The notes: generated by a model from the sequence alone, not told the origin. A stretch of 38,449 bases of DNA from Ramlibacter sp. (GCF_013697775.1 NZ_JACCWG010000003.1:1-38449), one strand, 5' to 3'. Shown: positions 21,152-30,458, numbered from the stretch's first letter. Program-made: numbers and translations.

Positions 21152-21379
21152 TCAGCGCCGGCGCAGCACGTGCACGAACTCCTGGCCCACCGTCTGCTGC
21201 TCCACCAGCGCATTGCCGGTCTGCTTGGCGAAGGCCTGGAAGTCGCGCACCGACCCGGCGTCGGTGGACACCACCTTGAGCAACTGCCCGCTTTGCATCT
21301 CCGTCAGCGCCTTCTTGGCCTTCAGGATGGGCAGCGGGCAGTTCAGCCCGCGCGTGTCGATTTCCTTGTCGATGTTCAT
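21152..21379 (-). CDS. TusA-family sulfurtransferase
   Basis: MNIDKEIDTRGLNCPLPILKAKKALTEMQSGQLLKVVSTD; CPxP motif. Confidence 0.9.
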   Translation of the reverse strand: MNIDKEIDTRGLNCPLPILKAKKALTEMQSGQLLKVVSTDAGSVRDFQAFAKQTGNALVEQQTVGQEFVHVLRRR

Positions 21380-21924
21380 GGTGTCCTGTCTGCATCGGGC
21401 CGGGGCGCGTCCAGCATCTCGGGTTCGTAGCCGCGGCCGCGCAGCCATTTGGCCAGTGCCTGGCCGGTGCCCGCGGACCAGCACTTGACCTCGTCGTACG
21501 GCAGCAGCTTGTAGTCGACCAGCTCCGGCGAAAGCATCACCTCGCCGCGCGCCAGCGCATGGTAGGCAATGATGACCTGGTTCATGCGCTGGAAGTCCCA
21601 CACGCCGATCAGGTTGAGCTCCACCGTGTCGAGGTTGGTTTCTTCCTTGATCTCGCGCCGGATGCCGTCCTCGGGCGTCTCGCCGGCTTCCATGAAGCCG
21701 GTGACGAGCGCGTACATCTTGTGCTTCCAGGCGGCGTTGCGCGCGAGCAGGATGCGGTCGCGGTACTGGATCACCGCAGCGAGCACCGGCGTCGGGTTGT
21801 TCCAGTGGGTCCAGCCGCAGGCCGGGCAGCGCAATCGTTCCTTCGGGCCACCGTCCTCCACCTGCGCGATCCTGCGCAGCGCCGTGGCGCACGCGGGGCA
21901 GTAGGTGAAGGCAGTGTCGGTCAC
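21376..21924 (-). CDS. Zinc-ribbon Nudix hydrolase (GTG start)
   Basis: CPAC...CPACGWTHW zinc ribbon; Nudix box GFMEAGETPEDGIRREIKEETNL; overlaps both neighbours by 4 nt. Confidence 0.85.
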   Translation of the reverse strand: MTDTAFTYCPACATALRRIAQVEDGGPKERLRCPACGWTHWNNPTPVLAAVIQYRDRILLARNAAWKHKMYALVTGFMEAGETPEDGIRREIKEETNLDTVELNLIGVWDFQRMNQVIIAYHALARGEVMLSPELVDYKLLPYDEVKCWSAGTGQALAKWLRGRGYEPEMLDAPRPDADRTP

Positions 21925-22835
21925 GCCGGAAAGACGCCGGTGGACAGATAGCGGTCCCCGCGGTCGCACACCACGAACACGATGGTCGCGTTCTCCACCG
22001 TCTTGGCGACTTCCAGCGCGACCCACAGCGCGCCCGCGGCGGAGATGCCGGCGAAGATGCCCTCCTCGCGCGCGAGCCGGCGGCACATGTCCTCGGCATC
22101 CTCCTGGCCCACGTAGACCATGTCGTCCACGCGGCTCGGGTCGTAGATCTTGGGCAGGTATTCCTGCGGCCACTTGCGGATGCCGGGAATGCGCGAGCCT
22201 TCGTTCGGTTGCGCGCCGACGATGCGCACCGCGGGATTCTTTTCCTTCAGGAACTTCGACACGCCGGTGATGGTGCCGGTGGTGCCCATGGCGCTCACGA
22301 AGTGCGTGATGCGGCCCCGCGTCTGCTCCCACAGCTCGGGGCCGGTGGTCTCGTAGTGGATGCGCGGGTTGTCGGCGTTCGCGAACTGGTCGAGCACGCG
22401 GCCCTTGCCTTCGCGCTGCATGTTCTCGGCCAGGTCGCGCGCGTATTCCATGCCGCCGCTCTTGGGCGTGAGCACCAGCTCGGCGCCGAACGCCTTCATG
22501 GTCTGTGCCCGCTCGATCGACAGGTCCTCCGGCATGATCAGCAGCATGCGGTAGCCCTTGATGGCCGCAGCCATGGCCAGCGCGATGCCGGTGTTGCCGG
22601 AGGTCGCCTCGATCAGCGTGTCGCCCGGCTTGATGTCGCCGCGCTCCTCGGCGCGCTGGATCATCGACAGCGCAGGCCGGTCCTTCACCGAGCCGGCCGG
22701 GTTGTTGCCCTCCAGCTTGCCGAGGATCACGTTGTTGCGCTGCCTGTTCTCGGCCGCGCCGATGCGTTGCAGTGCCACCAGCGGCGTCTTGCCGATGGCG
22801 TCTTCGATGGTCGGGTAGCTGTCAGGGGAGTGCAT
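21921..22835 (-). CDS. cysM: Cysteine synthase B
   Basis: MHSPDSYPTIEDAIGKTPLVALQRIGAAENRQRNNVILGKLEGNNPAGSVKDRPALSMI...EATSGNTGIALAMAAAIKGYRMLLIMP. Confidence 0.94.
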   Translation of the reverse strand: MHSPDSYPTIEDAIGKTPLVALQRIGAAENRQRNNVILGKLEGNNPAGSVKDRPALSMIQRAEERGDIKPGDTLIEATSGNTGIALAMAAAIKGYRMLLIMPEDLSIERAQTMKAFGAELVLTPKSGGMEYARDLAENMQREGKGRVLDQFANADNPRIHYETTGPELWEQTRGRITHFVSAMGTTGTITGVSKFLKEKNPAVRIVGAQPNEGSRIPGIRKWPQEYLPKIYDPSRVDDMVYVGQEDAEDMCRRLAREEGIFAGISAAGALWVALEVAKTVENATIVFVVCDRGDRYLSTGVFPA

Positions 22836-22876
22836 GGTGGCACTGTGCCATAATTTCCGGCTTCGCTCTTTCCCCT

Positions 22877-22963
22877 GCCGGAGTGGCGAAATCGGTAGAC
22901 GCAGCAGACTCAAAATCTGCCGTTGGCAACAACGTGCCGGTTCGATTCCGGCCTCCGGCACCA
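22877..22963 (+). tRNA. tRNA-Leu, anticodon CAA
   Basis: GCCGGAG acceptor pairing with CTCCGGC, anticodon arm GCAGA-CTCAAAA-TCTGC, long variable arm, GGTTCGATTCC T-arm, encoded CCA. Confidence 0.95.
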
Positions 22964-22968
22964 GGGAC

Positions 22969-23907
22969 TCAAGCGTTTGGAATGGCTTTCAACCCCTCAA
23001 GCACAGTGGGGTAACGCAAGGCGACGCGAAGCTCGCGCTTGAGCCGCGCGTTGTCCAGGCGCCTCGACTCTCCCATGAAACTCAGCAGTATCAGCGGCAG
23101 CTGTTCCTGCGCGGCGTCGCGCGCCACGCGCGGCGGACGCGGCATGCCGTAGAGGTCGGCCGCGAGGTCGAAGTAGTCGCCCATCTTCAGCTCGCTGTCG
23201 TCGCTCGCGTTGTAGATCCGCTGCGCCCGCCCGCGCCACACCGCCGCGACCACGGCGCGCGCCAGGTCGTCGGCATGGATGTGGTTGGTGTACACGTCGT
23301 CGCTCGCATGCAGCACCGGGGTTCCCTTCTGCAGCCGCGCAAGCGGCGTGCCGCCTTCGCGGTCGGCGGCATAGATGCCCGGCACGCGCAGGATGCTGGC
23401 GCGCCCGCCGGTAGCGCGGCCCCAGTGCCGCACCACGCGCTCGGCATCGGCGCGGCGCTGCGCGCGCGGCGTGCTCGGCGCCGCGATGCGCGATTCGTTG
23501 ACCTTCTCGCCCGCGCAGTCGCCATACACGCCGCTGGTGGAAACGTAGACCAGCGATGCTGGCGGCGAACGCCGGCGCAGCGTGCGGGTGAGCGCCAGGG
23601 TGCGTGCATCGCACCACCACTGCGGCTGCGGATCGGCCGGCGGCGGCGCGAGATGGACCACCCGGGTGGCGAGGCCGGCGATGCGCGCCAGCGACGCGGG
23701 CGCATCCAGGTTGCCCACGATCGGCACGATGCCTTGCGCGCGCAGCTCTGCCGTGCGCGCCGGCGTGGAGGTCAGGGCCAGCAGCCGCACGCGGCCGCGC
23801 AACGCGCGCGCGGTCCGCAGGCCCACATCGCCGCAGCCCACGATGAGCACACGCTGCTGACGGAAGCGGCTGGGCAGGGCGCCGAGGGGGTTTTGGTTTG
23901 AAGGCAC
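22969..23907 (-). CDS. NAD-dependent epimerase/dehydratase (SDR)
   Basis: RVLIVGCGDVGLRTARAL, LVYVSTSGVYGDCAGEKVNE, LRVPGIYAADREGG. Confidence 0.82.
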   Translation of the reverse strand: MPSNQNPLGALPSRFRQQRVLIVGCGDVGLRTARALRGRVRLLALTSTPARTAELRAQGIVPIVGNLDAPASLARIAGLATRVVHLAPPPADPQPQWWCDARTLALTRTLRRRSPPASLVYVSTSGVYGDCAGEKVNESRIAAPSTPRAQRRADAERVVRHWGRATGGRASILRVPGIYAADREGGTPLARLQKGTPVLHASDDVYTNHIHADDLARAVVAAVWRGRAQRIYNASDDSELKMGDYFDLAADLYGMPRPPRVARDAAQEQLPLILLSFMGESRRLDNARLKRELRVALRYPTVLEGLKAIPNA

Positions 23908-23945
23908 AATCGCATCGAGCAGCTAGAGCCCGAGGATACCCAAAC

Positions 23946-24998
23946 ATGACCTCCGCCACCCCGACGGGTAATGCCTTCACCGTCACGGCGCAACCCAGCG
24001 GCCGGTCTTTCGGCGTGCAGGACGGCGAAGCCATCCTGGCCGCAGCCATCCGCCAGGGCATCGGCCTTCCGTACGGCTGCAAGGACGGCGCCTGCGGTTC
24101 GTGCAAATGCAAGATGCTCGACGGCCGCGTGGTCCACGGCCCGCATCAGGCCAAGGCCTTGTCGGAAGAGGAAGAGGCCGCCGGCTTCATCCTGCCCTGC
24201 TGCGCCGTGCCGCAGGCCGACGTCGTGGTCGAATCGCGCAACGTCACCGACGAGAGCGCCTTCCCCGTTCGAAAGATGCCCTCGCGCGTGAGCAGCCTGG
24301 AGAAGGTCTCGCACGACGTGATGCTGGTCAAGCTGCAGCTGCCGGCCAACGACACGCTGCGCTACCACGCCGGGCAATACGTCGAGTTCATTCTGCGCGA
24401 TGGCGCGCGGCGCAGCTATTCCATGGCCAACGCGCCGCACAACGGCCCGGGCGTGGAGCTGCACATCCGCCACATGCCGGGCGGCAAGTTCACCGACCAT
24501 GTCTTCACCGCGATGAAGGAAAAGGAAATCCTGCGCGTGGAAGGCCCGTTCGGCAGCTTTTACCTGCGGGAAGATTCGGCCAAGCCGATGGTGCTGCTGG
24601 CGTCGGGCACCGGCTTCGCGCCGATCAAGGCGCTGATCGAGCGCATGCAGCACAAGGGCATCACGCGGCCGGCAACGCTCTACTGGGGCGGCCGCCGCCC
24701 GAGCGACCTGTACATGGACGCATGGGTGCACGAGCGCGCGGCGGAGATGCCCAACCTGACCTACGTGCCGGTGGTCTCCAATGCGCTGCCCGAGGACAAC
24801 TGGACCGGGCGCACCGGCTTCGTCCACCAGGCGGTGCTGGAGGACTTCCCCGACCTCTCGGGCCATCAGGTGTATGCCTGCGGCGCACCCATCGTGGTCG
24901 ATTCTGCACGGGATGCGTACAGCGCGGCCTGCAAGCTGCCGCCCGACGAGTTCTACGCCGACTCGTTCACCACCGAAGCGGACAAGCACCGCACCTAG
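23946..24998 (+). CDS. 2Fe-2S ferredoxin / FAD-NAD(P)H reductase (CDP-6-deoxy-delta-3,4-glucoseen reductase-like)
   Basis: GCKDGACGSCKCKMLDG 2Fe-2S motif; RSYSMANAPHNGP; LLASGTGFAPIKALIERM. Confidence 0.85.
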   Translation: MTSATPTGNAFTVTAQPSGRSFGVQDGEAILAAAIRQGIGLPYGCKDGACGSCKCKMLDGRVVHGPHQAKALSEEEEAAGFILPCCAVPQADVVVESRNVTDESAFPVRKMPSRVSSLEKVSHDVMLVKLQLPANDTLRYHAGQYVEFILRDGARRSYSMANAPHNGPGVELHIRHMPGGKFTDHVFTAMKEKEILRVEGPFGSFYLREDSAKPMVLLASGTGFAPIKALIERMQHKGITRPATLYWGGRRPSDLYMDAWVHERAAEMPNLTYVPVVSNALPEDNWTGRTGFVHQAVLEDFPDLSGHQVYACGAPIVVDSARDAYSAACKLPPDEFYADSFTTEADKHRT

Positions 24999-25020
24999 CG
25001 GTGCCAGCCGCGGGCGGCGT

Positions 25021-25437
25021 TCAGCTGCCCGACTTGGTCTTCCAGTTCCCGTAGGCCTGGTCGACGCGCGTCTGGCGCGACGAGTTGTCCATGTCGGTCG
25101 TCTGCGAGCCCGGTGCGGATGCGCCCATCGCGTGCGTCGCGTGGTGCGCATGCGTACGCGTGTGCGCATGGTGCATGCCGTGCCTGGCCTTCATGTTCGC
25201 ATGGTGCGCGGCGTGCCGGGTCTTGGCAGCCATCCGCTTGGCGGCCCGCTTGGTCTTGTAGGCGCCGGCGTCCATCTTCTCGCCCAGCGTGCTGCCATGG
25301 GACGCCGTGGTCGTGGTCCGCGTAGTCGAGGTGGTGTTGGGATAGTCGGGCGCCGTGCCCGTGCTGTTGGTGGTGGCGGCGAAGGCGGCGCCGCTGGCGG
25401 CGAGCGCCACGGCGAGCATCAGGGACTGGATCTTCAT
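25021..25437 (-). CDS. Secreted histidine-rich small protein
   Basis: Signal peptide MKIQSLMLAVALAASGAAFA; His-rich HAAHHANMKARHGMHHAHTRTHAHHATHAMG. Confidence 0.6.
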   Translation of the reverse strand: MKIQSLMLAVALAASGAAFAATTNSTGTAPDYPNTTSTTRTTTTASHGSTLGEKMDAGAYKTKRAAKRMAAKTRHAAHHANMKARHGMHHAHTRTHAHHATHAMGASAPGSQTTDMDNSSRQTRVDQAYGNWKTKSGS

Positions 25438-25581
25438 TTTCGAATTCTCCTTTTGGACTGAATCGGTCTACACACCTCATCAAAACGCGCCGGAGGGACG
25501 CGGTGCTGTCGGACTGGAGGCAAGCTCGACGTCAGGGATAACGGAGGGCACTCCCCCGCCCCGGTTGACGACAATAGGCGC

Positions 25582-26541
25582 ATGAAGCGCAGATCCATCC
25601 TCCTGTCCACCGCGGCCGCCTGGTCCGCTGGTGCCTGGGCCCAGGCCAAACCCATCCGGCTGATCGTCCCCTATGCGGCGGGCGGGCCGATCGACGTCAC
25701 CGCGCGTTCGCTGGCCGAGCGCGTCAAGGACACGCTGGGGCCGGTGATCATCGAGAACCGGCCGGGCGGCGGCGGCAACATCGGCGCGGATGCCATCGCC
25801 AAGGCCGCGCCCGACGGCCTGACCATTGGCATCTCGGCGGTGGCCACGCACGCCATCAACCCGTGGCTGTTCTCGAAGATGCCGTACGACGCGGCGAAGG
25901 ACTTTTCGCCCATCACGCAGATGGTGCGCGTGCCCAACGTGCTGGTGATGAACGCGGAGGCAGCCGCACGCCTGAAGATCGGCGGCGTGTCCGACCTGAT
26001 CGCCTACGCGAAGCGCAATCCGGGGCGGCTCAACTACGGCAGCGGCGGCAACGGCAGCGCCGGCCACCTGGCCGGCGAGATGTTCAAGCGCGATGCCGGC
26101 ATCTTCGCCGTGCACATTCCCTACAACGGCGGCAATCCGGCGCAGCTCGCTCTGCTCTCCGGCCAGGTCGACTTCAACTTCGACAACCTCGCCACCGCCG
26201 CGCCCAACATCCGCTCGGGCAAGCTCAAGGCATTGGGCGTCACCACCCTGCAGCGTTCGCCCAGCCTGCCGGAGGTGCCGCCGGTGGCGGAGGTGCTCAA
26301 GGGGTTCGCCATCGATACGTGGTGGGGCCTGGTCGGGCCGGCAGGCATGCCGCGCGACACCGTGCAGAAACTCAACCAGGCTTTCGTCGCGGCGCTGCAA
26401 TCGCCCGAATCGCGCACGCGTTTCACGGCGCTGATGGCGGAGCCGGTCGCCACCACGCCGGAGGAGTTCGGGCAGTTCATGCGCGCCGAACTCGCGAAAT
26501 ACGAAAAGGTGGTGAAGGCGTCCGGCGCCAAGGTCGACTGA
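25582..26541 (+). CDS. Bug/TctC-family tripartite tricarboxylate transporter substrate-binding protein
   Basis: AKPIRLIVPYAAGGPIDVTARSLAERVKDTLGPVIIENRPGGGGNIGADAIAKAAPDG. Confidence 0.92.
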   Translation: MKRRSILLSTAAAWSAGAWAQAKPIRLIVPYAAGGPIDVTARSLAERVKDTLGPVIIENRPGGGGNIGADAIAKAAPDGLTIGISAVATHAINPWLFSKMPYDAAKDFSPITQMVRVPNVLVMNAEAAARLKIGGVSDLIAYAKRNPGRLNYGSGGNGSAGHLAGEMFKRDAGIFAVHIPYNGGNPAQLALLSGQVDFNFDNLATAAPNIRSGKLKALGVTTLQRSPSLPEVPPVAEVLKGFAIDTWWGLVGPAGMPRDTVQKLNQAFVAALQSPESRTRFTALMAEPVATTPEEFGQFMRAELAKYEKVVKASGAKVD

Positions 26542-26554
26542 CCGGACGCGGGGC

Positions 26555-27271
26555 TTACTCGCCCAGGTAGGCGGCGCGCACCTTCGGGTCGTTGAGCATC
26601 GCCTTGGCTTCACCGTTCATGGTGATCAGGCCCGACTCCATCACGTAGCCGCGGTCGGCGATCTCCAGCGCGCGGCTGGCGTTCTGCTCGACCAGCAGCA
26701 CCGTCACGCCCCGCGCGTGCACCTCGCGCACCACTTCGAAGATCTTGTCGACCATGATCGGCGACAGGCCCATGGACGGCTCGTCCATCAGCAGCACCTT
26801 CGGACGGCTCATGAGCGCGCGGCCCATGGCCAGCATCTGCTGCTCGCCGCCCGACAGCGTGCCGGCCAGCTGGTCCTTGCGTTCCTTCAGGCGCGGGAAG
26901 ATGCCGAAGATCTTCTCCATGTCCTCGGCGATGGCCGGCTTGTCGGAGCGGATGTGCGCTCCCATCTGCAGGTTCTCGGTGATGGACATGCGCGTGAAGA
27001 TACCGCGGCCTTCCGGCACCATGGCCAGGCCCTGCTTCACCAGGTTCCAGGGACCCTGGCCGCGGATGCTGCGGCCCATGTACTGGATGTCGCCGTCGTT
27101 GAGGGCAAGAAGCCCCGTGATGGCCTTCATGGTGGTGGTCTTGCCGGCGCCGTTGGAGCCGATCAGGCTGACCAATTCACCTTCGCGCACTTCGAAGTCC
27201 ACGCCCTTGACGGCCTGGATGCCGCCGTAGGCGACCTTCAGGCCCGTGACTTTCAGCAGGGTTTCGCTCAT
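26555..27271 (-). CDS. livF: Branched-chain amino acid ABC transporter ATP-binding protein
   Basis: IGSNGAGKTTTMKAITGLL, TLSGGEQQMLAMGRALMSRPKVLLMDEPSMGLSPIMVDKIFE. Confidence 0.92.
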   Translation of the reverse strand: MSETLLKVTGLKVAYGGIQAVKGVDFEVREGELVSLIGSNGAGKTTTMKAITGLLALNDGDIQYMGRSIRGQGPWNLVKQGLAMVPEGRGIFTRMSITENLQMGAHIRSDKPAIAEDMEKIFGIFPRLKERKDQLAGTLSGGEQQMLAMGRALMSRPKVLLMDEPSMGLSPIMVDKIFEVVREVHARGVTVLLVEQNASRALEIADRGYVMESGLITMNGEAKAMLNDPKVRAAYLGE

Positions 27272-28080
27272 TGATCCGCTCCGCTTGCCACGTCCGCGGC
27301 CGTTTTCACCGTGGTGTGGCTATGGCCCAGGTAGGCCTCGATCACCTTCTCGTTGCGCTGCACGTCGGCCGGCGTGCCCTGGGCAATCGCCTTGCCGTAG
27401 TCCAGCACCGTCACGCGGTCGCACAAACCCATCACCAGCTTCACGTCGTGCTCGATCAGCAGGATGGTGCGGCCGTCCTTGCGGATGCGGTCGATCAGCT
27501 CGCGCAGCACCACCTTCTCGGTGGAATTCATGCCCGCCGCGGGCTCGTCCAGCGCGATCAGCTTCGGGTCGGTGGCCAGCGCGCGCGCGATTTCAAGCCG
27601 GCGCTGGTCGCCGTACGACAGCGTGCGCGCACGGTAGTCCGCGTAGCGGCCGATGCCGACGTAGTCGAGCAGCTCCTGGGCCCGGTTGGCAATGTCCGCC
27701 TCCTCGCGCTTGAAGCCCCTGGTGCGGAACATCGCACCCAGCAGGCCCGAATGCGTGCGCACGTGGCGACCCACCATCACGTTTTCCAGCGCCGTCATTT
27801 CGGGGAACAGCCGGATGTTCTGGAAGGTGCGGGCGATGCCGGCCTTGGCCACTTCGTGCACGGCCGAGGGCACGTAGGGCGCGCCGGCCAGTTCGAAGCT
27901 GCCGCTGTCGGCCGTGTACAGGCCGGTGATCACGTTGAAGAACGTGGTCTTGCCGGCGCCGTTCGGGCCGATGAGGCCGTACACCTGGCCGCGCTCGATG
28001 GTCAAGCCGACTTCGGACAGCGCCTGCAGGCCGCCAAAACGCTTGGACACCCCGCTGACGCGAAGGACTGTTTCTGCCAT
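27268..28080 (-). CDS. livG: Branched-chain amino acid ABC transporter ATP-binding protein
   Basis: IGPNGAGKTTFFNVITGLY, LSYGDQRRLEIARALATDPKLIALDEPAAGMN. Confidence 0.92.
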   Translation of the reverse strand: MAETVLRVSGVSKRFGGLQALSEVGLTIERGQVYGLIGPNGAGKTTFFNVITGLYTADSGSFELAGAPYVPSAVHEVAKAGIARTFQNIRLFPEMTALENVMVGRHVRTHSGLLGAMFRTRGFKREEADIANRAQELLDYVGIGRYADYRARTLSYGDQRRLEIARALATDPKLIALDEPAAGMNSTEKVVLRELIDRIRKDGRTILLIEHDVKLVMGLCDRVTVLDYGKAIAQGTPADVQRNEKVIEAYLGHSHTTVKTAADVASGADQ

Positions 28081-28090
28081 GGTCGCTCCC

Positions 28091-29209
28091 TTACTTCGTC
28101 GCCAGCGACTTGCCGTGCTCTGGCGTCGGCCACAAGCCGCGCGGTCGCAGCAGCATCACGATGATCATGGCCAGCGCGATCAGCAGCTGGCGCAGGATGG
28201 ACGCGTCGAGGCGTCCGCCGGTGACCTGCTGCAGGTCCATCACGCCGGACACCCAGCGCAGCACCTCGGGCAGCGCCGACAGCAGCACGGCGCCCAGCAC
28301 GACACCAGGCAGGTGGCCGATGCCGCCCAGCACCACCATGGCGACGATCATGATCGACTCCATCAGGCTGAACGACTCGGGCGAGACGAACTGCTGGAAT
28401 GCGGCGAACATGGAACCCGACACGCCGCCGAAGGTGGCGCCCATGCCGAACGCCAGCAGCTTCATGTTGCGGGTGTTGATGCCCATCGCCTTGGCGGCGA
28501 TCTCGTCCTCGCGGATCGCCATCCAGGCGCGGCCGATGCGCGACAGCTCCAGGCGGTGGCAGATCATCAGGCTGAACAGCACCAGCGCCAGGAACAGGTA
28601 GTAGTAGTTGGTGACGCTGCTGATCGTGAAGCCGAAGATGTCGTGCGGCTTGCCCAGGTTGATGCCCGGGATTCCCAGGAACTCGAACCGGAAGAACGTG
28701 ATCGGGTCGATCTGGCTCAGTCCCTTGGGACCGTTGGTGATGTTCACCGGGTGGTCCAGGTTGTTCATGAACACCCGGATGATCTCGCCGAAGCCGAGCG
28801 TCACGATGGCCAGGTAGTCGCCGCGCAGCTTCAGCGTGGGCGCGCCCAGCAGGATGCCGAAGGTGCCCGCCAATGCCGCGCCCGCCGGGATGCAGACCCA
28901 CAGGGGCATGTGCAGCCCCTCCGGGAACATCTGGTGGAACCAGGCGAAGTTCTCGGCCAGGTGCGGCGAGGCAAGCAGGCCGTACATGTAGGCGCCGATG
29001 GCGAAGAAGGCGACGAAGCCCAGGTCCAGCAGTCCGGCATAGCCGACCACGATGTTCAGGCCGAGCGCCAGCAGCACGTACAGCAGCGCCATGTCGGCGA
29101 TGCGGACCCAGAAGTTGCCGGCGCTTTGCAGCAGCAGCGGCAGCAGCACAAGCGCCAGGCCCCAGATCAGGTAGGTGGCGAATTTCTTTTCTTTGGTGAT
29201 CGACGTCAT
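28091..29209 (-). CDS. livM: Branched-chain amino acid ABC transporter permease
   Basis: LGLNIVVGYAGLLDLGFVAFFAIGAYMYGLL, LRGDYLAIVTLGFGEIIRVFMNNL. Confidence 0.92.
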   Translation of the reverse strand: MTSITKEKKFATYLIWGLALVLLPLLLQSAGNFWVRIADMALLYVLLALGLNIVVGYAGLLDLGFVAFFAIGAYMYGLLASPHLAENFAWFHQMFPEGLHMPLWVCIPAGAALAGTFGILLGAPTLKLRGDYLAIVTLGFGEIIRVFMNNLDHPVNITNGPKGLSQIDPITFFRFEFLGIPGINLGKPHDIFGFTISSVTNYYYLFLALVLFSLMICHRLELSRIGRAWMAIREDEIAAKAMGINTRNMKLLAFGMGATFGGVSGSMFAAFQQFVSPESFSLMESIMIVAMVVLGGIGHLPGVVLGAVLLSALPEVLRWVSGVMDLQQVTGGRLDASILRQLLIALAMIIVMLLRPRGLWPTPEHGKSLATK

Positions 29210-29222
29210 GGTGTTGCTCCCT

Positions 29223-30152
29223 TCACGCACGGTCCGCCACGCGCTCGCCCAGCAGGCCGGAGGGCCGCAGCGTCAGCATGATGATCAGCACGATGAAGGC
29301 GAAGATGTCGGCGTAGTGGCTGCCCAGCACGCCGCCGGTGACGGCGCCGATGTAGCCCGAGCCGATCGCCTCGATCAGGCCCAGCAGGATGCCGCCGACC
29401 ACGGCGCCCGGCAGGTTGCCGATGCCGCCGAACACCGCCGCCGTGAAGGCCTTCAGGCCGGGCAGGAAGCCCATGGTGTGCTGCACCGTGCCGTAGTTGG
29501 AGGCGTACATGATGCCGGCCACCGACGCCAGCACGGCGCCGATGATGAAGGTGGCGGAGATCACCGTGTCGGGCTTCACGCCCATCAGCGAGGCCACCTT
29601 CGGGTTCTCGGCGGTGGCGCGCATGGCGCGGCCCAGGCGGGTGTAGTTCACCATGTAGGTCAGGATCGCCAGCGAGATGGCCGTGAGGCCCAGGATCATG
29701 ATCTGCGTGCTGGTGATCACGGCGCCGCCGAATTCGAACGGCTTGGGCGGCAGCAGCGTGGGGTATGGCTTGTAGTTCGGCTTCCAGATGATCATGGCCA
29801 GCGTCTGCAGCAATAGCGACATTCCGATGGCGGTGATCAGCGGCGCCAGCTTCGGGCTGTTGCGCAGCGGCCGGTACGCCACCTTCTCGATGACGAAGTT
29901 CAGGATCGAGGCGACCACGCACGAGAGGATCAGCGCGATAACCAGCAGCAGCCAGCCGGGGGCCCAAGGCATGCCCTCCTGCATGATACTGATCAATGAC
30001 CAGCTGGTCAGCGCGCCGACCATGAGCACTTCGCCGTGGGCGAAATTGATCAGGTTGATGATGCCGTACACCATGGTGTAGCCGAGGGCTATCAAGGCGT
30101 ACATGCTGCCGAGGACCAGACCGTTGATGATCTGTTGCAGCAGAATTTCCAT
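29223..30152 (-). CDS. livH: Branched-chain amino acid ABC transporter permease
   Basis: MEILLQQIINGLVLGSMYALIALGYTMVYGIINLINFAHGEVLMVGA. Confidence 0.93.
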   Translation of the reverse strand: MEILLQQIINGLVLGSMYALIALGYTMVYGIINLINFAHGEVLMVGALTSWSLISIMQEGMPWAPGWLLLVIALILSCVVASILNFVIEKVAYRPLRNSPKLAPLITAIGMSLLLQTLAMIIWKPNYKPYPTLLPPKPFEFGGAVITSTQIMILGLTAISLAILTYMVNYTRLGRAMRATAENPKVASLMGVKPDTVISATFIIGAVLASVAGIMYASNYGTVQHTMGFLPGLKAFTAAVFGGIGNLPGAVVGGILLGLIEAIGSGYIGAVTGGVLGSHYADIFAFIVLIIMLTLRPSGLLGERVADRA

Positions 30153-30245
30153 ACTGATTTTCTCCGTTGTCTTGGCCGGCCGGCCGGCCGCGATCCTGCT
30201 TTTGTGTCGACGTTCACGCCCTCGTGAGGCATTTCGCCATCTAGC

Positions 30246-30279
30246 AAAAAACCCGCCGAGCTGCTTCGTGGGCGGGTTT
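30246..30279 (-). terminator. Rho-independent terminator
   Basis: Minus strand AAACCCGCC-N13-GGCGGGTTT followed by a T tract; between rarA stop and livH start. Confidence 0.8.
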
Positions 30280-30458
30280 GTGGCACGGGATTGTAGCGGT
30301 GCCTCCTGACAGCTCCACCGCAATGACGCCCGGGTTTTCCCCGAGCAAATGAGTGCTTTCAGCTTGCGTCGATATGCATTAGTAATTCTGATAGTTTTGG
30401 CATCTGAATCGCTTCACCTGATTCAAATCGAAACGGCGAAGCTCCAGGCTAGCAAGAC

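Noticed and set aside
22838-22855. TGGCACTGTGCCATAAT as a sigma-54 site
   Set aside because: No TTGC element at correct spacing; better seen as a palindrome plus a sigma-70-like -10.
30283-30300. TGGCACGGGATTGTAG resembling a sigma-54 -24/-12 promoter
   Set aside because: Spacing is one base short and it would fire antisense into rarA; GC at -12 not preserved.
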